6,622 nucleotides of DNA from Mariprofundaceae bacterium (GTDB lineage: Bacteria; Pseudomonadota; Zetaproteobacteria; Mariprofundales; Mariprofundaceae), in NCBI GenBank assembly GCA_027035825.1, contig JALVTX010000201.1, positions 1 to 6,622 of the forward strand, in the 5' to 3' direction. This document shows positions 1 to 6,622 of the stretch, one piece after another. The notes under the pieces are model-generated. The model was given only the letters and a program-made list of their open reading frames with translations. It was not told where the DNA came from and did not search any database. The first letter of the stretch is position 1, and the number at the start of each line of letters is the position of its first letter. Both the position numbers and the translations under genes were made by a program.

Positions 1-202
1 GCCGGCCGATGCGCGGGAGGCGGCGATTGCCGAGGCGCTGGCGCGGGAAATCATGCACGTGGACGCGCTCGCCGAACACTGTGGCTTGACCGTGTCCGAA
101 CTTTCGCCCATCTTGCTCGCCCTCGAACTCGCCGGCGTGGTGGAGCAACTGCCCGGCGGCCGCTATGCGCTGGGCGCGGGGTTCGCGCCGAAGCAGGGCT
201 GA
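1..202 (+). CDS. dprA: DprA/Smf DNA-processing protein, C-terminal end (5' part outside window)
   Basis: This is the last 66 codons of an open frame that enters from the left edge (first full codon at base 2) and stops with TGA at 200-202. The translation reads as a small winged-helix domain: a helix rich in Ala and Glu, then HVDALAEHCGLTVSELSPI, then LALELAGVVEQLPGGRYAL. The pattern 'two helices, LALELAGVV, PGGRY' is what I know from the C-terminal domain of DprA, the cytoplasmic protein that binds incoming single-stranded DNA and loads RecA during natural transformation. The Rossmann-fold core that would prove the assignment lies outside the window. Position supports it, because dprA commonly lies just upstream of topA in beta- and gammaproteobacteria. 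The usual intervening gene smg (DUF494) is absent here. Another winged-helix protein is the main alternative. Confidence 0.72.
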   Translation, partial: PADAREAAIAEALAREIMHVDALAEHCGLTVSELSPILLALELAGVVEQLPGGRYALGAGFAPKQG

Positions 203-210
203 AACCGATG

Positions 211-217
211 AAAGGGG
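211..217 (+). promoter_or_regulatory. Shine-Dalgarno sequence of topA
   Basis: AAAGGGG ends nine bases before the ATG at 227. It is the only purine-rich stretch in the 24-base gap after the upstream stop codon. It supports the ATG at 227 over the out-of-frame ATG at 208. No promoter can be recognised in the gap, so topA is probably read through from the upstream gene. Confidence 0.6.
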
Positions 218-226
218 TTCCCGTTC

Positions 227-2500
227 ATGAGCGCCGTTGTTGTCGTGGAGTCGCCGGCCAAGGCGAAGACCATCGAGAAATACCTGGGCAAGGGCTACAA
301 GGTGCTGGCCTCCTATGGCCACGTGCGCGCCTTTCCCAAGCGCGATGGCTCGGTGGATCCCGAGCATGATTTCGCCATCACCTACGAAATCATCGAGGAC
401 AAGAAGAAGCGGCTGGACGCCATCGAGAAGGCGCTCAGGAAGGCGGATGAACTGATCCTGGCCAGCGATCTGGATCGCGAGGGCGAGGCCATCGCCTGGC
501 ACGTGGCCGACGAGATGAAGCGGCGCGGCGCGCTCGAGGGCAAGAAGGTGTTCCGCATCACCTTCCATGAAATCACCAAGAAGGCCATCGCCGAGGCGCT
601 GGCCCATCCCACCGAGATCAACATGCAACTGGTGGACGCGCAGCAGGCGCGCAGCGCGCTCGATTACCTGGTGGGTTTCACGCTGTCGCCGCTGCTGTGG
701 CGCAAGATCAAGGGCGGGCTTTCGGCCGGGCGCGTGCAGTCGGTGGCGCTGCGGCTGATCTGCGAGCGCGAGGAAGAAATCCGCAACTTCAAGCCGCGCG
801 AATACTGGGACGTGGAGGCGCGCTGCGCGGCCGAGCATGGCGAGTTCTCCGCCAAGCTGACGATGCTGGAGGGCAAGAAACTCGGCAAGTTCGCGCTGCC
901 GGACGGCGTGGCGGCGCGCGAGGCCGAGCGCAAGGTGCGCGGCGGCGAGTTCGCGGTGGCCAAGGTCGTCAAGCGCAAGAAGCAGCAGCATCCCGCACCC
1001 CCGTTCATCACCTCGACCTTGCAGATGGAGGCGGCGCGCAAGCTGGGATTCACGGCCCGCAAGACCATGCAGCTGGCGCAGATGCTCTACGAGGGCATTG
1101 ACGTGGACGGCGAGCGCACCGGCCTGATCACCTACATGCGAACGGATTCGGTGTCGCTGGCCGAGGAGGCGCTGGCCGAGATGCGGGCCCACATCGGCGA
1201 ACGCTTCGGGCAGGATTACCTGCCGGCGAAGCCGCGCCGCTTCAAGACCAAGAGCAAGAACGCGCAGGAAGCGCACGAGGCCATCCGGCCCACCAGCGTG
1301 GCGCGCACGCCGGAGCAGATGAAGAAGGTGCTGGATCGCGACGCCGCGCGCCTCTACGAGCTGATCTGGAAGCGGGCGCTGGCCAGCCAGATGGCGCCTG
1401 CGGTGCTCGATCAGGTGAGCGCAGACATCGCCAGCCCCGACGGCACGGTGCTGCGCGCCGCCGGCTCCACCATTGCCTTCGACGGTTTCCGCAAGCTCTA
1501 CCTTGAAAGCCGCGACGAGCCGGGCAAGGACGAGGAGTCCGGCATGCTGCCGAAGCTGGCGGAGGGCGAGCGGGTGCGCATCGAGGAGGTGAAGGCGAGG
1601 CAACACTTCACCGAGCCCAAGCCGCGCTACACCGAGGCCAGTCTGGTCAAGGAGCTGGAAGCGCACGGCATCGGTCGGCCTTCCACCTACGCCTCCATCC
1701 TCAACGTGCTGCGCGAGCGCAAGTACGTGACGATGGAGAAGAAGCGCTTCGTGCCGACGGACATCGGCGAGATCGTCAATCGCTTCCTCACCACCTACTT
1801 CAGCGACATCGTCGAGCCTGGCTTCACCGCCGAGGTCGAGGACAGGCTGGATGCGGTGGCGCGCGGCGAGGAGCAGTGGAAGCCGGTGCTGCGGCGCTTC
1901 TGGGGGCCGTTCAAGGAGCGCGTGGATCACACGATGGAGAACGTCAAGCGCTCGGACGTGACGCACGAGGCCACGGACGAGACCTGCCCCGAGTGCGGCA
2001 AGCCGATGGCCATCAAGCTGGGGCGGTATGGCCGCTTTCTGGCCTGCACCGGCTACCCCGAGTGCAAGTATTCGCGGCCGCTGAACGGGGATGGCGAGCA
2101 CGCGGCCGAGGAGAAGTCGGACGAGGTCTGCGACAAGTGTGGCGCGCCGATGGTCATCAAGCAGGGGCGCTACGGGCGCTTCCTGGGCTGCTCGGCCTAT
2201 CCCAAGTGCCGCAACATCCAGCCGCTGGAGAAGCCGAAGGACACCGGCATCGCCTGCCCCGAGTGCGGCAAGGGCACGTTCCTGGAGAAGAAGTCCCGGC
2301 GCGGCAAGGTGTTCTACTCCTGCTCGCGCTACCCGAAGTGCAAGAACGCCCTGTGGAACAAGCCGGTGGATCGCCCCTGCCCGCAGTGCGGGGCGCCGTT
2401 CGTCACCGAGAAGGTGACCAAGCGCCGGGGCGTGGAGCACGTCTGCGTTCAGGAAGGTTGCGGCTGGAGCGAGCAGATCGAGACGCCCGAGGCGGCCTGA
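227..2500 (+). CDS. topA: DNA topoisomerase I (type IA, omega protein)
   Basis: A 757-residue cytoplasmic enzyme that relaxes negative supercoils by cutting one strand through a 5'-phosphotyrosine link and passing the other strand, with Mg2+. The Toprim domain is at the N-terminus: Glu8 in VVVVESPAKAKTIEKYLG, and the acidic triad DLDRE (Asp81, Asp83, Glu85). The catalytic tyrosine is Tyr303 in GLITYMRTDS, with Arg305 beside it. NAQEAHEAIRPT (His350) and EAHGIGRPSTYA (about 479-489) are further type IA signatures. The C-terminus carries four C4 zinc ribbons: Cys587/590/607/613, 635/638/655/661, 677/680/699/705 and 718/721/740/745. E. coli TopA is 865 residues, so this form is shorter: it ends in its fourth ribbon with no further C-terminal domain. 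The ATG at 227 has a good Shine-Dalgarno, and the motif begins right after it. The 3' end overlaps rimI, suggesting coupled translation. All catalytic residues are present. Confidence 0.97.
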   Translation: MSAVVVVESPAKAKTIEKYLGKGYKVLASYGHVRAFPKRDGSVDPEHDFAITYEIIEDKKKRLDAIEKALRKADELILASDLDREGEAIAWHVADEMKRRGALEGKKVFRITFHEITKKAIAEALAHPTEINMQLVDAQQARSALDYLVGFTLSPLLWRKIKGGLSAGRVQSVALRLICEREEEIRNFKPREYWDVEARCAAEHGEFSAKLTMLEGKKLGKFALPDGVAAREAERKVRGGEFAVAKVVKRKKQQHPAPPFITSTLQMEAARKLGFTARKTMQLAQMLYEGIDVDGERTGLITYMRTDSVSLAEEALAEMRAHIGERFGQDYLPAKPRRFKTKSKNAQEAHEAIRPTSVARTPEQMKKVLDRDAARLYELIWKRALASQMAPAVLDQVSADIASPDGTVLRAAGSTIAFDGFRKLYLESRDEPGKDEESGMLPKLAEGERVRIEEVKARQHFTEPKPRYTEASLVKELEAHGIGRPSTYASILNVLRERKYVTMEKKRFVPTDIGEIVNRFLTTYFSDIVEPGFTAEVEDRLDAVARGEEQWKPVLRRFWGPFKERVDHTMENVKRSDVTHEATDETCPECGKPMAIKLGRYGRFLACTGYPECKYSRPLNGDGEHAAEEKSDEVCDKCGAPMVIKQGRYGRFLGCSAYPKCRNIQPLEKPKDTGIACPECGKGTFLEKKSRRGKVFYSCSRYPKCKNALWNKPVDRPCPQCGAPFVTEKVTKRRGVEHVCVQEGCGWSEQIETPEAA
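2451..2457 (+). promoter_or_regulatory. Candidate Shine-Dalgarno of rimI inside the end of topA
   Basis: AGGAAGG is a strong match to the anti-Shine-Dalgarno sequence and lies inside the last codons of topA. It directly abuts an in-frame TTG at 2458 (spacing zero, too close). It lies six bases before an in-frame CTG at 2464, which is ideal spacing. Because it also encodes part of TopA (Gln-Glu-Gly), chance occurrence is possible. Confidence 0.35.
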
Positions 2501-2964
2501 GGCTTTCGCCCGTCCGCCCGGCGACGGAGGCGGACCTGGACGAGGTCTGGGCGCTCAACCGCCAGGCATTCGCCGAGGCGTGGACGCGCGAGGCGCTGTT
2601 CCGGGCGCTGGCGGAGGGGTTCGACATCCGCGTCTGGCGCGCGGCGTCGGGCGAGCTGGTCGCCTACTGGATGAGCCGCGACGTGGCCGATGAAACGCAC
2701 ATCATGCAACTGGCGGTGGCGCCGGCCCGACGTCGGCGCGGCTTGGGGCGGCAACTGGCGCAGCGGGTGCTGGCGGAGAAGCGGCGGGCCGGCATCCGCA
2801 CGGCCTGGCTGGAGGTGCGGGCCGGCAACCGCGCGGCGCGGGCGCTCTACGGCGCGCTGGGCTTCGAGGAGGCGGGCGTGCGCCGGGGGTATTACACGCC
2901 GGCGGCGGAAGGCGCGCCGCGCGAGGACGCCATCGTGATGCGGCTGGACATGCGCTCAGGTTGA
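2458..2964 (+). CDS. rimI: Ribosomal protein S18 alanine N-acetyltransferase, GNAT family
   Basis: RimI transfers an acetyl group from acetyl-CoA to the N-terminal alanine of ribosomal protein S18 in the cytoplasm. From the start used here it has 168 residues. Visible parts are the N-terminal VRPATEADLDEVWALNRQAF (19-38), the acetyl-CoA binding segment QLAVAPARRRRGLGRQL (84-100, with the R-R-x-G-x-G turn), and the C-terminal WLEVRAGNRAARALYGALGF (117-136). The last is followed by R-R-G-Y-Y (142-146) and EDAIVMRLDM (156-165). The LEVR...N..A..LY..LGF, RRxYY and EDA blocks are those of RimI rather than of a general GNAT. No ATG or GTG lies at a suitable place. TTG at 2458 is the nearest standard start that keeps the whole domain, but CTG at 2464 (well-placed AGGAAGG) or CTG at 2497 (CTGA overlap with the topA stop, giving 155 residues) are equally possible. 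It overlaps topA by 43 bases and is probably translationally coupled to it. Confidence 0.88.
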   Translation: MRLERADRDARGGLRLSPVRPATEADLDEVWALNRQAFAEAWTREALFRALAEGFDIRVWRAASGELVAYWMSRDVADETHIMQLAVAPARRRRGLGRQLAQRVLAEKRRAGIRTAWLEVRAGNRAARALYGALGFEEAGVRRGYYTPAAEGAPREDAIVMRLDMRSG

Positions 2965-2987
2965 CACGCTGGGGACGGGCTCATACT
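2961..2987 (+). promoter_or_regulatory. Possible sigma-70 promoter of ilvBN
   Basis: A perfect -35 hexamer TTGACA lies at 2961-2966, over the rimI stop codon (TGA 2962-2964). The best -10 candidate is CATACT at 2982-2987 (four of six matches, but only a 15-base spacer). At the ideal 17-base spacing there is only TACTGT (three of six). Transcription would start around 2993-2996 and give a leader of about 45 bases. The consensus -35 is suggestive, but the weak -10 keeps this tentative. The AT-rich stretch further down is a second -10 candidate. Confidence 0.35.
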
Positions 2988-2999
2988 GTCCCCGTTCTT
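2971..2999 (+). terminator. Hairpin, possible intrinsic terminator of the topA-rimI transcript
   Basis: GGGGAC (2971-2976) and GTCCCC (2988-2993) form a perfect six-base stem with an 11-base loop. It is followed by GTTCTTTAT, a modest U-rich tail, seven bases after the rimI stop. An alternative stem, ACGGG (2975-2979) with CCCGT (2991-2995), competes with it. The position between two same-strand operons fits a terminator, but the loop is long and the U-tract is interrupted, so termination may be partial. It may also be a remnant of a palindromic repeat. Confidence 0.42.
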
Positions 3000-3019
3000 T
3001 ATCTCGATTTTATATCTAA
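2995..3019 (+). promoter_or_regulatory. AT-rich island before ilvB, candidate -10 region
   Basis: This 25-base stretch contains only five G or C bases in an otherwise very GC-rich window. It includes TTTTATATCT (3008-3017), which resembles a -10 element (TATATC or TTATAT). No good -35 lies 16-18 bases upstream of it (CTGTCC/GTCCCC region). If transcription started just after it, the leader to the ATG at 3041 would be about 20 bases and the GTG at 3026 would be almost leaderless. There is no room for a peptide attenuator, and I see no leader peptide rich in branched-chain codons. Confidence 0.3.
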
Positions 3020-3040
3020 CGGCGGGTGAATCGTTCAACC

Positions 3041-4737
<1,697 letters not shown>

Positions 4738-4741
<4 letters not shown>

Positions 4742-5235
4742 GACACGTGATCACGGTGCTGGTGGAAAACGAGTTCGGCGTGCTCACGCGAATCGCCGGG
4801 CTGTTCTCGGCGCGCGGCTACAACATCGAGAGCCTGAACGTGGCGCCGTCGTCGGACCCGACGATGAGCCGCATGACGCTGGTCACGCGCGGCGACGAGC
4901 ATGTGATCGAGCAGATCAAGAAGCAGCTGAACAAGCTGATTCCGGTCATCAAGACCGAGGATCTGACGCGACAGGAGCACATGGAGCGCGAGATGGTGCT
5001 GGTCAAGGTGCAGGCGCGGGACGCCACGCGCGCCGAGGTGCTGCGCATGGCCGACGTGTTCCGCGCCAAGGTCGTGGACGTGGCCGAGGCCAGCTACACC
5101 CTGGAGCTGACCGGCAAGAGCAAGAAGCTGGACGCCTTCCTGCGCATGCTGGCGCCGCTCGGCATCATCGAGATGACGCGCACCGGCCCGGTGGGCATGC
5201 GGCGCGGCTCCGAGGGGTTCACGGTCGGGGATTGA
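4738..5235 (+). CDS. ilvN: Acetohydroxyacid synthase small regulatory subunit
   Basis: A 165-residue partner of the large subunit. It stimulates catalysis and confers feedback inhibition by valine. The N-terminal ACT domain (about 2-76) contains VLVENEFGVLTRIAGLF (7-23) and RGYNIESLNVAP (26-37). Asn11, Gly14 and Asn29, the positions known to contact valine in E. coli IlvH, are all kept, so valine sensitivity is expected (inference). SRMTL and QIKKQLNKLIPV close the ACT domain. The second half (about 83-160, REMVLVKVQA to GPVGMRRG) is the typical C-terminal domain of small subunits of this long type (IlvH-like). The ATG overlaps the ilvB stop as ATGA, a strong sign of translational coupling and equal expression; no clear Shine-Dalgarno precedes it. 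Its last 17 bases overlap the end of folC on the other strand. ilvC does not follow. ilvH is an equally good symbol. Confidence 0.95.
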
Positions 5236-6430
5236 TCGCGCCGCGCGCCGCCAGCCAGCGCAGCGTCGCCGCCACCGTCGTGAACGATCCCAGCACCAGG
5301 CAAGCCTTGTCCTCGCGCTCACTTTCCCTGGGCGCAAGTTCCGCTTCCAGGGCATCCGCGAGGTTCTCGTAGGTCGCATCGCAGTCGCCGCCCGATGCGG
5401 GCAAGCCCGCCACGATGCGCCGGGCATACGGGCGCAGACGCGGCAGCGCGGCGGCCAGGTCACGATCCTCGCGCGTGAACACGAAGATGGCGTCGAGCAC
5501 GCCGTCCGGCTTGGCGGCCAGCGCCGGCAGGCTGGGCCGCAGGGCCTCGACGGCGTGGGCGTTGTGCGCCGCGTCCAGCCAGATGCGCCAGCCCTGCCAG
5601 CGCAGGCATTGCAGCCGCCCGGGCGCGCGCGCTTCCTCCATGGCGCGGGCCAGCGTCTGTTCATCGGCGTCCAGCAGGGCCGAATCCCGCAGGGCTAGCA
5701 GCGCCGCCATGGCCAGCGCCGCGTTGACGCGCTGGTGCTCGCCCGGCATCGCCAGCTCGCCCGGCCAGGGATCGTCCACGAACGTCACGTCCGCCCGGTG
5801 TGTTAGCAGCGCCTCCCGCGCTCCTGGCGGTTGGGGGGCGCTGAGCGCGAAGCGGCAACCTTCCATCGCGTGCGCCTTCTCGGCCGCGATGGCGGCCAAG
5901 GTGTCGCCCAGCCAGGCCTGGTGGTCGAGCGCGATGGGCGTGATGAGCGCCATGTCCGCCGGCACGGCCGTGGTGGCGTCCAACCGCGCGCCCACGCCCG
6001 CCTCCAGCACCTCGGCATCCACGTTTGCCTCGGAGAAATGCCCGAGCGCCAACGCCGTGGCGACCTCGAACCAGGAGGCGCCAACCTCGCGGGCCCGCGG
6101 CAGCAGCCGCTCCAGCCCGCGCCGCAGCGCGCTATCGGGGGCCGGCTGGCCGTCCACGCGGATGCGTTCGGCAAAGCGCAGGATGTGCGGCGAGGTGTAG
6201 AGGCCCACGCGCAGGCCGGCGGCGCGAAGCCCAGCGGCCAACATGGTGGCGGTCGAGCCCTTGCCGTTGGTGCCGGCCACGCGCACGCGCAGCCGGGGGC
6301 GGTGCAGGGCCAGGCCCTCCAGCAGCGCCCGCACGCGCTCGTGCCCGGGGCGATAGTCGCGGTCGGCGGCCGGCGCATCCAGCGCGGCCAGCATCGCGTC
6401 AATGGGGTCGGTATCGGTCTTGAGCGTCAT
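5219..6430 (-). CDS. folC: Dihydrofolate synthase / folylpolyglutamate synthase
   Basis: A Mur-ligase-type ATP-dependent enzyme that joins glutamate to dihydropteroate and adds further glutamates to folates in the cytoplasm. It has 403 residues from the ATG at 6430, slightly short for the family (about 420-430). The N-terminal ATPase domain shows the P-loop VAGTNGKGSTATML (51-64), then YTSPHILRFAERIRVDG (78-94), LEAGVGARLDATT (142-154), ITPIALDHQAWLGDT (163-177) and AAEKAHAM (182-189). The C-terminal domain has GRLQ (271-274), DAAHN (286-290) and LVLGSFTTVA (378-387). Several residues that are usually fixed are changed (see findings), but the reading frame is intact. An in-frame ATG at 6478 would add 16 residues of low-complexity sequence lying across a hairpin, so I prefer 6430. 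Neither start has a recognisable Shine-Dalgarno. The gene is convergent with ilvBN. The usual neighbours accD and a SPOR-domain gene are not seen; accD would lie outside the window. Confidence 0.92.
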   Translation of the reverse strand: MTLKTDTDPIDAMLAALDAPAADRDYRPGHERVRALLEGLALHRPRLRVRVAGTNGKGSTATMLAAGLRAAGLRVGLYTSPHILRFAERIRVDGQPAPDSALRRGLERLLPRAREVGASWFEVATALALGHFSEANVDAEVLEAGVGARLDATTAVPADMALITPIALDHQAWLGDTLAAIAAEKAHAMEGCRFALSAPQPPGAREALLTHRADVTFVDDPWPGELAMPGEHQRVNAALAMAALLALRDSALLDADEQTLARAMEEARAPGRLQCLRWQGWRIWLDAAHNAHAVEALRPSLPALAAKPDGVLDAIFVFTREDRDLAAALPRLRPYARRIVAGLPASGGDCDATYENLADALEAELAPRESEREDKACLVLGSFTTVAATLRWLAARGAINPRP

Positions 6431-6440
6431 GGAGCGCGCT

Positions 6441-6459
6441 GGGGTGGCGCTGCCACCCC
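6441..6459. repeat. Perfect 8-base hairpin immediately upstream of folC
   Basis: GGGGTGGC (6441-6448) and GCCACCCC (6452-6459) are perfect inverted repeats around a three-base loop (GCT). One wobble and one C-G pair outside could lengthen the stem to ten. On the folC transcript the hairpin ends ten bases before the AUG at 6430, where a Shine-Dalgarno would be expected and none is seen. It may hide or shape the ribosome binding region, act as a terminator-like element for a gene to the right (no U-tract is visible), or be part of the adjoining repeat element. Confidence 0.6.
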
Positions 6460-6482
6460 GGGAGCGAGGCCAGGGCATCTCT

Positions 6483-6622
6483 GATTAATCCGGCATGGCC
6501 GCGACAGCGGCCTTGCGGGATGCCTGTGGGGAACGAGCGCAAGGCGCGAGGCGCGGCGCATGGTGGTTCCATGCGCAAGCCGAGCAACGCCGCAGACCGC
6601 CCGAGCCTTGCGTCCAAGGCCC
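6483..6622. repeat. Palindrome-rich intergenic element (REP/BIME-like), right end open
   Basis: This stretch holds no convincing gene but several perfect inverted repeats. GATTAATC (6483-6490) is an eight-base palindrome. GGCCGC (6497-6502) pairs with GCGGCC (6507-6512) around GACA and is flanked by GGCAT (6492-6496) and ATGCC (6520-6524), giving a two-part stem. GCGCATGG (6556-6563) pairs with CCATGCGC (6569-6576) around TGGTT. The octamer CGCAAGGC occurs three times: plus strand at 6538-6545, minus strand at 6510-6517 and 6605-6612, so alternative larger stems are possible. This density suggests a dispersed palindromic repeat of the REP type, or possibly a structured RNA or the end of a mobile element. 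The element may continue past the window. A minus-strand open frame of 72 codons covers it but has no family features. Confidence 0.5.

Noticed and set aside
1876..2457. Upstream extension of the rimI frame to an ATG at 1876
   Set aside because: The translation is Arg/Gly/Ala-rich shadow sequence of the TopA zinc-ribbon region. RimI homology begins only around 2497-2515, so a fused 362-residue protein is not credible.
1982..2464. Internal repeats in the 3' part of topA
   Set aside because: The repeated pattern reflects four homologous C4 zinc ribbons of TopA, an expected protein domain arrangement and not a DNA repeat.
2965..3040. Leader-peptide attenuator or riboswitch before ilvB
   Set aside because: The gap is 76 bases, no short frame rich in Val, Leu or Ile codons is present, and there is no terminator/antiterminator pair beyond the single hairpin.
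5415..6484. Plus-strand open frames (261 and 217 codons) opposite folC
   Set aside because: Low-complexity Arg/Ala/Ser/Gly-rich translations with no recognisable motif. They lie over the well-supported folC and are explained by GC-rich codon bias.
6399..6617. Minus-strand 72-codon open frame covering the region upstream of folC
   Set aside because: It runs through several perfect inverted repeats and into the folC start, lacks a Shine-Dalgarno, and has no family features. It is better explained as a chance frame in a repeat element.

Overview
The window is a compact, GC-rich (roughly two-thirds G+C by eye) piece of bacterial chromosome carrying housekeeping genes. The protein families and the dprA-topA neighbourhood point to a proteobacterium, most likely beta- or gammaproteobacterial. 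I cannot name the genus from the sequence alone.

Layout, left to right. Positions 1-202 are the 3' end of a plus-strand gene that matches the C-terminal winged-helix domain of the DNA-uptake protein DprA. After 24 bases comes topA (227-2500, DNA topoisomerase I with four C-terminal zinc ribbons). Its end overlaps rimI (about 2458-2964, N-acetyltransferase of ribosomal protein S18), which has no ATG or GTG start in a sensible place. A 76-base gap (2965-3040) holds a -35-like TTGACA lying over the rimI stop, a hairpin that could terminate the topA-rimI transcript, and an AT-rich island in front of the next operon. ilvB (3041-4741) and ilvN/ilvH (4738-5235) encode the large and small subunits of acetohydroxyacid synthase and overlap by ATGA. 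The minus-strand gene folC (6430-5219) runs into ilvN tail to tail with a 17-base overlap. The last 190 bases (6431-6622), upstream of folC, hold no convincing gene but are dense in perfect inverted repeats and look like a dispersed palindromic repeat element.

How the genes work together. topA and rimI are probably co-transcribed, perhaps from dprA or further upstream. They link supercoiling control and ribosome modification only by position. IlvB and IlvN form one enzyme, the first common step of valine, leucine and isoleucine synthesis, with IlvN giving valine feedback. FolC is an independent, convergent folate gene.

I see no defence system, phage, transposase, CRISPR array, tRNA or rRNA, and no evidence for a new multi-gene system. 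The points that deserve a second look are small: the structured repeat and hairpins upstream of folC, the non-standard rimI start, the overlapping promoter and hairpin before ilvB, the substituted FolC motifs, and gene-order differences (no smg between dprA and topA, no ilvC after ilvN).
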